From Acidimicrobiia bacterium (lineage in GTDB: Bacteria; Actinomycetota; Acidimicrobiia; IMCC26256; PALSA-610), in assembly GCA_027494135.1 (NCBI GenBank), contig JAOSJK010000012.1, positions 439,001-503,000 of the forward strand: DNA of 64,000 nucleotides, read 5' to 3'. Every line of letters starts with the position of its first letter. The stretch's first letter is position 1. Of the stretch, positions 39,620 through 48,290 are shown piece by piece. Made by a program: the position numbers and the translations under genes. Under the pieces are notes generated by a model that saw only the letters and a program-made list of their open reading frames with translations, was not told the origin of the DNA and ran no database searches.

Positions 39620-41804
39620 CTAGGCCTTGAAGAGGAACTCCACGTCGTCGCCGAGCAGGTCCTCGACCTCCTGTCGCAGGCCGGCGTGACGGGTGAGGTC
39701 GCCATCGAGGTCGAGCAATCCCTCGGCCACGCGGCGCGCCTCCACCACCAGGCCCTCGTCGCGGGGATACGGCCCATCTTCAGGTCGCTGAAACCCGACT
39801 GACGGTCGCCGAACACCTCCCCGATCCTCGGATCTCGAGGTCCCGCTCGGCGAGGGCGAAGCCGTCGGTCGACTCCTCCACCGCCGCCAGACGCGCCTCG
39901 GAGTCGGGAGTGCTCGGGCGGCGAAGAGGAAGCAGTGCGAGGTGGCTGCGCCGCGGCCGACCCGGCCGCGCAGCTGATGGAGCTGCGAAAGGCCGAACCG
40001 GTCAGCGTCCTCGATGATCATCACGGTCGCGTTCGTCACGTCGACGCCGACCTCGATGACCGTCGTCGCGACCAGCGCGTCGATCTCGCCGTCGCGGAAG
40101 GCCGCCATCACGGCCTCCTTCTCGCGAGACGGCATCTGCCCGTGCAGAAGCCCGAGGCGGAGCCCTTCGAGATCCTCGGCAGCGAGACGCTCGTACTCCT
40201 CGGTCACGGCCTTCGCCTCGATCTTCGGTGATCCCTCGACGAGCGGACAGACCACGTACGCCTGGCGCCCCGCGGCAACCTCGTCGCGCAGCAGCCGGTA
40301 CGCGCTCTCACGCTGCATCGGGTCGGGCCCCACGACGCTCGTCATGATCGGCGTACGCCCCGGAGGCATCTCGCGCAGCTCCGACTTGTCGAGGTCGCCG
40401 TAGACGAGCATCGCGGCGGTGCGGGGGATCGGCGTGGCCGTCATCACGAGCACGTCGGGGACGATCGGCGCTCCCCCCGTGGCCGGAGGCGCCGTCCCCC
40501 TTCTCGCGAAGTAGCGCGCGCTGCTCGACGCCGAAGCGGTGCTGCTCGTCGATGACCACCATGCCGAGTCGCGAGAACACGGCGTCGCCGTAGAGCAGCG
40601 CGTGCGTGCCGATGAGGACGTCGATCTCACCCGACTCGAGGCCCGCCGCCAGCGAGCGACGCTCCGATGCCGTCGTGCGATTCGTCAACAGCTCCACGCG
40701 CACCTGGCGGTCGCCTAGCAGCGACCGCTCCGATGGGACGGTGAGCCCCGCGAGGAGGCTCTTCGACGAGAGGTGATGCTGCTCGGCGAGCACCTCCGTG
40801 GGTGCCATGAACGCCCCCTGGTAGCCGCCCTGCACCGCCATGAGGATCGCCGTCAGGGCGACGACCGTCTTTCCCGAGCCGACGTCGCCCTGAAGCAGGC
40901 GGTGCATCGGGGACGCCGAGGCCATGTCGGCCGCGATCTCGTCGATAGCGACGCGCTGGTCGCCCGTCAGCGCGAACGGCAGGCGCGCGTGGAATTCACG
41001 GACGATCGATCCCTCGACGACGTGGCGGATGCCACCCTCCTGCGCCTCGAGAGCGCGCTTGCGCGCCACCAACCCGACCTGCATCCGCAGGAACTCGTCG
41101 AAGGCGAGTCGACGCCGCGCTGCTCTGGCCTCAGCCAGGGTCTCCGGTCGGTGGATCCCACAGTACGCGGCGTCGCGGTCGACGAGATCATGTGCGTCGA
41201 GGATCGCCTCGGGCAGCGGCTCGGCCAGACCACGGGCACCGGGCCCGCGCACGCGCCTCAGCGTCTGCAGCACCAGAGAGCGGAGCTGCCAGGTGTCGAC
41301 TACGGCCTTGCCCGACTGCGGGTACACGGGCACGAGCGCGCCGGTGCGATCGTCGCCGGCACCGTCGCGACCGACGACATCGACCACCGGGTTCGTCATC
41401 TGCCGGCGGCCGCCATACACCTCGACACGCCCGAAGAGGGCAACCTCCGTCCCTACCGGGAGCTGTCTCTCACGCCATGCCTGGTTGAAGAAGACGCACG
41501 CGAGAAACGTCTCGCCGTCGGAGACCGAGATCTCGACGAGCGCCTTTCCTCTGCGTGTCCGCCGGCCCTGCACCTTGCGCACCTCGGCGAGGACCGTCGC
41601 CTCCTCGCCCACCGCGAGCTCGGCGATTCGGGCCCGCTTCGTGCGGTCGATGTAGCGGCGCGGGTAGTGCTGCAACAGGTCGAGGACAGTGGCGAGGCCC
41701 ATCTCCTCGAGTCGGCGCGCCAGCGAGATGCCGACTTTGTCGAGGCGCGTCACAGGGATTTCTGCGAGGTCTCGCAGCGTGAACGGCGACGCGGCCTCGC
41801 TCAC
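39620..41804 (-). CDS. recG: ATP-dependent DNA helicase RecG (multiple frameshifts)
   Basis: Remodels stalled forks and Holliday junctions. The N-terminal wedge/OB domain is PVTRLDKVGISLARRLEEMG, LLQHYPRRYIDRT and VFFNQAWRERQLPVGTEVAL. Helicase motifs: ALTGDQRVAIDEIAADMA, Walker A LLQGDVGSGKTVVAL, MAPTEVLAEQH, DEQHRFGVEQR, VMTATPIPRTAAM, LLHGQMPSREKEAVMAAFRD and QLHQLRGRVGRG. Frames change near 40490, 39918, 39825 and 39770, the most damaged gene in the window. The last part reads DRQSGFSDLKMGRIP and then VEARRVAEGLLDLDG. About 728 residues from the GTG at 41804. Confidence 0.92.
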
Positions 41805-41905
41805 TTCTCCCGCTCCTGGCCCTGCGGGCCGGGCCGCTCGGGCCACGCTCGGCCGCAAAGGGGGCGACCGATGAGCGCAACGGCGGCCTCGCTCACCAGT
41901 CCCGC

Positions 41906-43531
41906 TCACTCCACGCCGACGAGGTAGGGGTAGAGGGGCTGTCCGCCCTCGTGGAACTCGCTCTCCACGTGCGGGTGGGCGAGCGACAAGTGCTGCCTTA
42001 TGCGATCCGTATCGGCCTGACGGGCCTCCGAGCCGACGAGCACGGTGACGATCTCGGAGTCGTCGTCGACCAGGAGGTCGAGGAGTAGGGTCACGGCCTC
42101 GAGGGCACTTGCGACCGCTGCACAGACGCCGTTCTTGTCGAGCGCGATCCAGTCGCCCTCCTTCACCGGCCCGCACTCGGCGATCGCGTCGCGCACCGCG
42201 CGCGTCACCTCTCCGGTGCGGACGCGCACGACCGCCTCGGTCATCGCAGCGACGTTCGCTCCGACAGGTGCATCGGGGTCGTAGCCGACGAGCGCGGCGA
42301 GCGCCTCGACGACCGCCGTCGTCGGGACGACCTCGACCGACCGGCTGGTTAGCGCATCGACCTGCTGGGCTACGGGAATGATGTTCTTGTTGTTCGGGAG
42401 GACCACGACCGCGTCGGACGCGCAGCGCTCGACGGCCTCGAGTATCTGCGCGGTGGACGGATTCATCGACTGGCCGCCGGCGACGATCGCCTGGACTCCG
42501 AGGCTCGACAGGAGTCGCCGCACCCCTTCGCCGACACCGACTGCCACCACCGCAGTGGTGACGGGGGTCGCAAGGCCGGCGCCTTCCGCGGGCCCCTCCT
42601 CCTCCACCCAGGAGTGCTCGGCGGCGACCTCGTCCTCGAGGTCCGTGACCCGGATCTGGTGCGGACGGCCGGACGCGATGCCCGCCTCGACGGCGCCGCC
42701 GATGTCGTTCGTGTGGATGTGGCAGTTGTAGATGCCGTCGCCGCCGACCACGACGATGGAGTCGCCGATGGCCGCCCACGCGTCCTTGAAGGCCGGGATC
42801 GTCTCGTCGACGGCATCGAGGAGGAACATCACCTCGTACCTGAGGTCGGACACCTCGGAGTCGCGCGCATGAGCAGTGACGGCAGCGGGGGTCGCGACGA
42901 TCCGTGGCTCCGGGATGGGCCTGCCCGACACCACCTCGAGTAGTGCGTCGAGAAGGAGCGTGAACCCCTTGCCACCGGCGTCGACCACACCGGCGTCCTT
43001 CAGGACCGGGAGCATCTCGGGCGTGCGCCGCACTGCGTCGGCCGCGGCGTCGGCCGCGACGTCGAGCAGGCCCGCCAGGTCGCGGCTGTTCCCGGCCGTC
43101 TCGAGCGCCTCGGCGGCCTCACGTACGACTGTGAGGATCGTGCCCTCGACCGGGCGCAGCACCGCCTGGTACGCGGCGTCCGCCGCTCGTCGGAGCCCCA
43201 CGGCCAGATCGTCGGGACGGATCTCCGGCAGACCCGCGAAGGTGTCGGCCAGCCCCCGCAGTATCTGCGAGGTGATGACCCCGGAGTTGCCGCGTGCGCC
43301 CATCAGGGAACCGTGCGCGACCGCGCGGCATACCTCCTCCATGCACTCGGCGGTCGCTAGCTCCGAGGCGACCGACTCGAGCGTGAGGGCCATGTTCGTG
43401 CCGGTGTCGCCGTCGGGGACCGGGTAGACGTTGAGGCTGTTCAGCTCCTCCTGGTGCATCCGGAGGGCGTCGCGGTAACGCAGCACCGCCCGGCGCAGGT
43501 CGGCGGCCCCGAGGACGGTGAGCGTCGGCAC
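41906..43531 (-). CDS. DAK-domain (FakA-like) kinase
   Basis: Matches the fatty-acid kinase FakA family, which phosphorylates fatty acids delivered by DegV-type proteins. The DhaL-like ATP domain is at residues 10-200 (LNSLNVYPVPDGDTGTNMAL, GARGNSGVITSQILRG, DAGVVDAGGKGFTLLLDAL). The middle and C-terminal domains follow (GGDGIYNCHIHTNDIGGAVE, AGGQSMNPSTAQILEAVE, VVLPNNKNIIPVAQQV). Intact at 541 residues. Position upstream of recG is conserved in many Gram-positive genomes. No DegV gene is in the window, so the partner is unknown. Confidence 0.9.
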   Translation of the reverse strand: MPTLTVLGAADLRRAVLRYRDALRMHQEELNSLNVYPVPDGDTGTNMALTLESVASELATAECMEEVCRAVAHGSLMGARGNSGVITSQILRGLADTFAGLPEIRPDDLAVGLRRAADAAYQAVLRPVEGTILTVVREAAEALETAGNSRDLAGLLDVAADAAADAVRRTPEMLPVLKDAGVVDAGGKGFTLLLDALLEVVSGRPIPEPRIVATPAAVTAHARDSEVSDLRYEVMFLLDAVDETIPAFKDAWAAIGDSIVVVGGDGIYNCHIHTNDIGGAVEAGIASGRPHQIRVTDLEDEVAAEHSWVEEEGPAEGAGLATPVTTAVVAVGVGEGVRRLLSSLGVQAIVAGGQSMNPSTAQILEAVERCASDAVVVLPNNKNIIPVAQQVDALTSRSVEVVPTTAVVEALAALVGYDPDAPVGANVAAMTEAVVRVRTGEVTRAVRDAIAECGPVKEGDWIALDKNGVCAAVASALEAVTLLLDLLVDDDSEIVTVLVGSEARQADTDRIRQHLSLAHPHVESEFHEGGQPLYPYLVGVE

Positions 43532-43553
43532 GGGGTCGAGCCTACCGCCCTGC

Positions 43554-43559
43554 TATCCT
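43554..43559 (+). promoter_or_regulatory. Possible extended -10 element upstream of rpmB
   Basis: TGCTATCCT has the TGn extension followed by TATCCT, four of six matches to TATAAT, 51 bases before the rpmB ATG. There is no good -35 hexamer at the right spacing. It lies in the 78-bp divergent gap between the DAK gene and rpmB. Confidence 0.3.
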
Positions 43560-43609
43560 CACACGGTTCCTGTACCGGCCGTCTTGTCGGCCCGTCGCGA
43601 GGTTGTGCC

Positions 43610-43798
43610 ATGTCGTCCGTGTGTGAGTTGTGCGGCAAGAAGCCGCTGTTCGGCATGAACGTCAGCCACTCCCACCGCCGGACACGGCGTCGCTGGAACC
43701 CCAACGTGCAGAAGGTCAGGGCGGTCGTCGACGGGACCCCTCGCCGGCTCCACGTCTGCACCTCGTGCATCAAGGCCGGCAGAGTCGTCAAGCCCTGA
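43610..43798 (+). CDS. rpmB: 50S ribosomal protein L28
   Basis: 62-residue ribosomal protein: SSVCELCGKKPLFGMNVSHS, HRRTRRRWNPNVQKVRAVVD and RLHVCTSCIKAGRVVKP. The CxxC pairs mark the zinc-binding form. The start ATG at 43610 is where the family begins. Divergent from the DAK-kinase/recG genes, which is the common order in actinobacteria. A cold-shock-like gene follows 10 bases later. Confidence 0.95.
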   Translation: MSSVCELCGKKPLFGMNVSHSHRRTRRRWNPNVQKVRAVVDGTPRRLHVCTSCIKAGRVVKP

Positions 43799-43808
43799 GG
43801 AGACGGTG

Positions 43809-44036
43809 ATGCAAGGCGTCGTCAAGGCGTTCGACCCGGCGAGCGGTGAAGGCGTCGTGGTGAGCGACGCCGACCGCAGCGAGCACGTGCTCGCACCGGG
43901 GGCACTCGAGGGTTCGGTCTTCCGCATGCTCCGCCAGGGCCAGAGGGTCGTCTTCGACCTCGACGACGCCGGCCGGGCCGGTTCCCTGCGCACGGGCGCC
44001 GAGCCCGACATGGGCCTCCCCACCGCCATCGTCTGA
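43809..44036 (+). CDS. Small cold-shock-domain-like protein
   Basis: A 75-residue protein starting MQGVVKAFDPASGEGVVVSD, which matches the opening of the cold-shock fold (MQGxVKxF, then a GxGxI/V strand). QGQRVVFDLDDAGRAGSLRT fits the last strands. The aromatic RNP1 residues of true CspA proteins are missing, so nucleic-acid binding is uncertain. It begins 10 bases after rpmB, suggesting cotranscription. The palindromic repeat at 44045 lies just after its stop. Confidence 0.65.
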   Translation: MQGVVKAFDPASGEGVVVSDADRSEHVLAPGALEGSVFRMLRQGQRVVFDLDDAGRAGSLRTGAEPDMGLPTAIV

Positions 44037-44044
44037 CCCGCCCC

Positions 44045-44095
44045 GCCACGAGCGTCGATAGACCACAAATATTGTGGTCTATCGACGCTCGTGGC
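44045..44095. repeat. Palindromic repeat, copy 1
   Basis: Perfect 23-bp arms around the five-base loop AATAT. The core arm GAGCGTCGATAGACCACA (44050-44067) is shared with two other copies in the window. It lies between the convergent ends of the cold-shock-like gene and the small membrane protein gene, and supplies the TAG stop of the latter. It could form a very stable hairpin on either strand; there is no T run after it, so it is not a classical intrinsic terminator. Confidence 0.95.
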
Positions 44096-44360
44096 GACCT
44101 GACTCGCCCAGGGCGCCGACGACGAGGAGCAGTAGCGACGCGCCGACGAATGCCAAGAAGAGCGAACGCAGACCGAACTCGCCGATCCCCTCGTTGCCGG
44201 CGAGGTTGAACATCATCCCGCCCAGCAACCCGCCCGCGACTCCGACGACGATCGTACCGAGACAGCCCAGGTGCAGATCTGCCCGCCTGTTGGTGCCCGT
44301 CACCCCACGAGCCAGCAATCCGGCTACGAGGCCCACGACCATCCACGCCATGACACCCAT
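44079..44360 (-). CDS. GlsB/YeaQ/YmgE (transglycosylase-associated) family membrane protein
   Basis: A 93-residue protein with three hydrophobic segments: MAWMVVGLVAGLLARGVTG, LGTIVVGVAGGLLGGMMFN and LFLAFVGASLLLLVVGAL. The pattern of glycine-rich helices is that of the YeaQ/GlsB family, often stress-induced, of unknown function. Its last codons HERR and TAG stop come from palindrome copy 1, and copy 2 lies 48 bases upstream of its start, so it is bracketed by the two repeats. The ATG may be at 44360 or 44351. Confidence 0.85.
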   Translation of the reverse strand: MGVMAWMVVGLVAGLLARGVTGTNRRADLHLGCLGTIVVGVAGGLLGGMMFNLAGNEGIGEFGLRSLFLAFVGASLLLLVVGALGESGRHERR

Positions 44361-44407
44361 GACCTGACGCTACCCGCCCCTGAGCAGTAGCGGGGCCTCC
44401 AGAGGAG

Positions 44408-44448
44408 GAGCGTCGATAGACCACACGTATTGTGGTCTATCGACGCTC
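44408..44448. repeat. Palindromic repeat, copy 2
   Basis: Eighteen-bp arms, identical to the core of copy 1, with loop CGTAT. It sits between the GlsB-like gene start and the pckG stop, both on the minus strand, so it lies downstream of pckG and upstream of the small gene. The distance between the cores of copies 1 and 2 is 317 bp. Confidence 0.95.
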
Positions 44449-44468
44449 GTGCCTGTCGGGGATGGGGG

Positions 44469-46274
44469 CTACTCGCCGAGGCGGAGGCGGAGAGCGACGA
44501 GCTGATCCCGCAGGCGCTCGGGGAGACGGTCGCCGAACATCGCGAAGTGCTCCTCGATGAGCGGGAGCTCCGCCTTCCACGAGTCGGTGTCGACGTGGAG
44601 AAGCTCTCGCATCGCACCCGCATCCAGGTCGAGACCTACCTCGTTCAACGCACCCTCGGCGGGCAGCCGACCGATCGCCGTGTCCACCGCGTCGGCGACG
44701 CCGTCGCAGCGATCGAAGACCCACGCGAGCACTCGACCGTTCTCGCCGTAGCCGGGCCAGAGGAACTTTCCCTCCGCGCTCTTTCGGAACCAGTTCACGT
44801 AGAAGATCCGAGGCAGCTTCTCGGTGGTCGTGCCGCCGCCGATCCTCAGCCAGTGGGCGAAGTAGTCACCCATGTGGTAGCCGCAGAACGGCAGCATCGC
44901 GAACGGGTCGCGGCGCAGGTTCCCCACCGCGCCGGCCGCCGCCGCGGTCGTCTCCGAGGCCATTATCGAGCCCAGGAAGACGCCGTGCTCCCAGTCGAAG
45001 GCCTCGGTGACGAGCGGCACCACCGACGCCCGCCGACCACCGAAGAGGATCGCCGAGATCGGCACGCCCGACGGATCCTCCCACTCCGGAGCGATGGACG
45101 GGACCTGCCCGAGAGGCGCGGTGAACCGGCTGTTCGGGTGCGCCGCTGGCACACCCGAGTCCGGCGTCCAGGCGTTTCCTCTCCAGTCGGTCAGATGGCC
45201 GGGTACGTCGTCGGTGAGGCCTTCCCACCACACGTCGTCGTCATCGGTCAGCGCCACGTTCGTGAAGACCGTGTTGCGGTGCAACGCGGCGATCGCGTTC
45301 GGGTTCGTGTCCATCCCGGTGCCCGGCGCGACCCCGAACATCCCGAACTCCGGGTTGATCGCCCGCAGGCGCCCGTCGTCTCCGAACTTCATCCAGCAGA
45401 TGTCGTCGCCGATCGTCTCGGCCATCCAACCAGGCACCGTGGGAACGAGCATGGCGAGGTTCGTCTTGCCACATGCCGACGGGAATGCCGCTGCGACGTA
45501 CTTGGATTCCCCGGCGGGGTTTGTGAGCTTGAGGATCAGCATGTGCTCGGCGAGCCAACCGTCGTCACGAGCCATGGTCGACGCGATGCGCAGCGCGAAG
45601 CACTTCTTGCCGAGCAGCGCATTCCCCCCGTATCCCGAGCCGTACGACCAGATCTCGCGCGTCTCGGGGAAGTGGACGATGTACTTGTTGTCCGGGTTGC
45701 ACGGCCAGGCGACGTCGTCCTGGCCGGGAGCCAGTGGTGCGCCGAGGGAGTGGACACAGGGAACGAACTCGCCGTCGTCGCCCATCGCGTCGAGCGCAGC
45801 CTCTCCCATGCGGGTCATCGTGCGCATGCTCGCCGCTACGTATGCGGAGTCGGTCAGCTCGACGCCGAGGTGAGCTATCGGCGATCCGATCGGCCCCATG
45901 GAGAACGGGACCACGTACATGGTCCTGCCGCGCATCGCTCCCTCGTAGATGGCGAGCATCTCAGCGCGCATCTCCGCAGGCGCTCGCCAGTTGTTCGTTG
46001 GCCCGGCGTCCCTCTCGTCCTCCGAGCAGATGAAGGTGCGATCCTCGACGCGCGCCACGTCGCCCACGTCGGATCGGGCGTAGAAGCAGTGAGGACGCTT
46101 GGCGGGGTCGAGGCGCGTGAAGGTGCCCGCGGCGACCAGGCGGTCGCAGAGTCGCTCGTACTCCCCTTCCGAGCCGTCGAGCCACTCGACGCGTTCCGGC
46201 TTCAGGATCCCCGCCCACTCGTCGACCCAGCTGCGGAGCCTCCGGTGGGTTGTCGGCGCCTCTCCGTCTGTCAT
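44469..46274 (-). CDS. pckG: Phosphoenolpyruvate carboxykinase (GTP)
   Basis: Converts oxaloacetate to PEP for gluconeogenesis. Key blocks: [40 protein letters not shown], the kinase-1a P-loop [36 protein letters not shown] and [35 protein letters not shown] and the C-terminal block [20 protein letters not shown] are also present. Intact at 601 residues from ATG. It is divergent from the Lrp-like gene across 235 bp, which likely holds both promoters; I see no clear hexamers there. Confidence 0.97.
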   Translation of the reverse strand: MTDGEAPTTHRRLRSWVDEWAGILKPERVEWLDGSEGEYERLCDRLVAAGTFTRLDPAKRPHCFYARSDVGDVARVEDRTFICSEDERDAGPTNNWRAPAEMRAEMLAIYEGAMRGRTMYVVPFSMGPIGSPIAHLGVELTDSAYVAASMRTMTRMGEAALDAMGDDGEFVPCVHSLGAPLAPGQDDVAWPCNPDNKYIVHFPETREIWSYGSGYGGNALLGKKCFALRIASTMARDDGWLAEHMLILKLTNPAGESKYVAAAFPSACGKTNLAMLVPTVPGWMAETIGDDICWMKFGDDGRLRAINPEFGMFGVAPGTGMDTNPNAIAALHRNTVFTNVALTDDDDVWWEGLTDDVPGHLTDWRGNAWTPDSGVPAAHPNSRFTAPLGQVPSIAPEWEDPSGVPISAILFGGRRASVVPLVTEAFDWEHGVFLGSIMASETTAAAAGAVGNLRRDPFAMLPFCGYHMGDYFAHWLRIGGGTTTEKLPRIFYVNWFRKSAEGKFLWPGYGENGRVLAWVFDRCDGVADAVDTAIGRLPAEGALNEVGLDLDAGAMRELLHVDTDSWKAELPLIEEHFAMFGDRLPERLRDQLVALRLRLGE

Positions 46275-46509
46275 GCCAGTACCCGTCCTCGTCTCTCTGC
46301 ACGCCCCGTCGGCGCCGGCAACACCTGCTGATCGCCGCGGCCCGGAGCCGCATCCGAGGCCTGGGGCACGGACAGCCCGCGAGGGTAGAAGAGACTACGC
46401 GCACCCTTGGGTCGTGAGCCGAAGCGGGGCCTGCGTGCAGGTTCCGGCCCACCCGGCAGAGGTCGCGGCCCGCCTGTACGATTCGCCCCAACCAGCACGA
46501 GGAGGCCGC

Positions 46510-46746
46510 ATGTCGGTGACCGCGTACATCCTCATCCAGACCGAGGTGGGCAAGGCGTCGTCGGTGGTCGCCGCCGTCCGGGGCCTGCCCGGCGTCGACG
46601 AGGCCGACGACGTGACCGGCCCATACGACGTCATCGTCAAGGCGACGGCCGACACCATGGACGATCTGGGGAAGATGGTCGTATCGCAGGTCCAGCTCGT
46701 AGACGGGATCACGCGCACGCTCACCTGCCCCGTCGTCAGGCTGTAG
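46510..46746 (+). CDS. Lrp/AsnC ligand-binding (RAM) domain protein
   Basis: A 78-residue stand-alone RAM domain without a DNA-binding part: TAYILIQTEVGKASSVVAAV, RGLPGVDEADDVTGPYDVIV and DGITRTLTCPVVRL. Such proteins form dimers or larger rings that bind amino acids in other organisms. AGGAGG lies seven bases upstream of the ATG, a strong start. Convergent with ddl. Confidence 0.88.
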   Translation: MSVTAYILIQTEVGKASSVVAAVRGLPGVDEADDVTGPYDVIVKATADTMDDLGKMVVSQVQLVDGITRTLTCPVVRL

Positions 46747-46767
46747 CAGGGCCTCGCTGCACCGCGC

Positions 46768-47904
46768 TCAACCCGCGACTCCCGGGCGTTGCCGGCCGGC
46801 ACGACCTGCGCGACGATCGCGCCGCGCGATCGCCTGATCGATCAGGCGATCTATCAGAGCGGGGTACGAGACACCGCTCGCCTCCCAGAGCCTCGGGTAC
46901 ATGGATATGGGGGTGAATCCGGGGATCGTGTTCAGCTCGTTCACCAGGAAGCCACGCGCCGCGCCGGACTCCTCGTAGAAAAAGTCGACGCGAGCCATCG
47001 CCTCGCAGCGGCACGCATCGAATGCCTCGACGGCGAGGGCGCGCACCGCTTCCGCACTCGCCGCGTCGAGCTCCGCGGGTACCAGCAGCCGAGCGGACCC
47101 GTCTTCGTACTTGTCGGAGTAGGAGTAGTACTCCGCGCCGGGCACGACCTCGCCGGCGATCGATGCCTCGGGTGGGTCGTCACCGAGCACACCGACCTCT
47201 ATCTCTCGTCCGACGATCGCCTCCTCGGCGAGGATCCACTCGTCGTACTCGAGAGCGAGGTCGATCGCCTCCTCCAGCTCGATCCGATCGTGCGCCTTCG
47301 AGACCCCGACCGACGAGCCCATGTTCGACGGCTTGACGAAGCACGGCAGCCGTAGCTCGGCCTCCACCCGGTCGGCGAAGTCGGTCCTGTCGTGACCGTC
47401 ACGGAACGCCAGGTACCCAGCGTGCGGGATGCCGGCGGCGGCCAGCATCCGCTTCATGGCGATCTTGTCCATCGCCACTGCCGATCCGAGAACTCCGGCA
47501 CCCACATACGGCAGGCCCGCGAGCTCCAGGAGACCCTGCACGGTGCCGTCCTCTCCGAACGGCCCGTGCAGCAGGGGCAGCACGACGTCGATGCCCACGG
47601 CCTCCGGCACGGCGCCGGCCCTCACAATGACCGACGGCCTCCCCGGGTCGGCCGAGGGCTCCACGGAGCTGCCCTCGACCTCGAATGCTGCAGGGAGTGC
47701 ATCGACGCCGGCGTCGAGCGCCTCCCTGGCCCGGTCCGCCCGCAGCCATCGACCGTCCTTGGAGATCGCGACCGGGACGACCTCGTAGCGCTCGGGATCG
47801 AGCGCTTTCGCGACGGCAACCGCCGTCACCCGCGACACGTCGTGCTCCGCGGAGCGCCCACCGAAGAGCAGCATCACCCTGAGACGACGGCGCTCCTCTA
47901 CCAC
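46768..47904 (-). CDS. ddl: D-alanine--D-alanine ligase
   Basis: Joins two D-Ala for peptidoglycan. The N-terminal RVMLLFGGRSAEHDVS, VLPLLHGPFGEDGTVQGLLE, the ATP-grasp loop FVKPSNMGSSVGVSKAH, and EVGVLGDDPPEASIAGEVVP are present. ARVDFFYEESGAARGFLVNE and LNTIPGFTPISMYPRLWEAS complete the active site. Intact at 378 residues. The YSYSDKYEDGSA segment is as in DdlA-type enzymes. A short basic tail follows the final conserved helix. Confidence 0.96.
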   Translation of the reverse strand: MVEERRRLRVMLLFGGRSAEHDVSRVTAVAVAKALDPERYEVVPVAISKDGRWLRADRAREALDAGVDALPAAFEVEGSSVEPSADPGRPSVIVRAGAVPEAVGIDVVLPLLHGPFGEDGTVQGLLELAGLPYVGAGVLGSAVAMDKIAMKRMLAAAGIPHAGYLAFRDGHDRTDFADRVEAELRLPCFVKPSNMGSSVGVSKAHDRIELEEAIDLALEYDEWILAEEAIVGREIEVGVLGDDPPEASIAGEVVPGAEYYSYSDKYEDGSARLLVPAELDAASAEAVRALAVEAFDACRCEAMARVDFFYEESGAARGFLVNELNTIPGFTPISMYPRLWEASGVSYPALIDRLIDQAIARRDRRAGRAGRQRPGVAG

Positions 47905-47905
47905 G

Positions 47906-48181
47906 TCACGTGACCTGCAGGACGGCCCGGATGCCGACGCCCATCAGGAAGAGGCCGGTGAACCCGTACAACATCTCGACGCGGCCCTTCAGCTGGGCGC
48001 GATACGAGTACGCGAGCGCGATCGTGATGAAGGCGACGAAGCCGTAGAACATGTGGAAGCGCGGGAGCCCCTCGTAGTCGCCGCTCGAGAACAACACCAC
48101 ACCGAGGACTACCTGGAGGAGGAGCGCCACCTCGGCGGCGATCGTCGAGGCCCAGACGGCTCGGCCGCGCAGCGACTGCAC
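47906..48181 (-). CDS. Small multi-pass membrane protein (start uncertain)
   Basis: Unrecognised. From the GTG at 48181, 91 residues with three hydrophobic segments (TIAAEVALLLQVVLGVVLFS, FHMFYGFVAFITIALAYSYR, LYGFTGLFLMGVGIRAVLQ). The frame continues upstream with protein-like sequence (REFHEVWGYVSIVANGVAGV, then VALIAWRVQSLRG) for another 30 residues, forming a fourth hydrophobic segment. That stretch has no ATG, GTG or TTG before a TGA near 48276. Either an indel hides the start or a rare start is used. Confidence 0.65.
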   Translation of the reverse strand: MQSLRGRAVWASTIAAEVALLLQVVLGVVLFSSGDYEGLPRFHMFYGFVAFITIALAYSYRAQLKGRVEMLYGFTGLFLMGVGIRAVLQVT

Positions 48182-48290
48182 CCTCCAGGCGATCAGCGCG
48201 ACGACGCCGGCGACGCCGTTCGCGACGATGGAGACGTAGCCCCAGACCTCGTGGAACTCGCGCAGACCCTCGATGACTCAGATACCTCCG

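Noticed and set aside
44430..46331. A 633-codon open frame on the plus strand opposite pckG
   Set aside because: It is the mirror of a GC-rich gene with strong third-position G/C. The translation is Arg/Glu/His-rich without domains, while the minus strand encodes an intact PEP carboxykinase.
46829..46850. Perfect 22-bp palindrome ATCGCCTGATCGATCAGGCGAT
   Set aside because: It lies inside ddl coding for LIDRLIDQAIA and has no second copy in the window, so it is explained by a repeated codon pattern.
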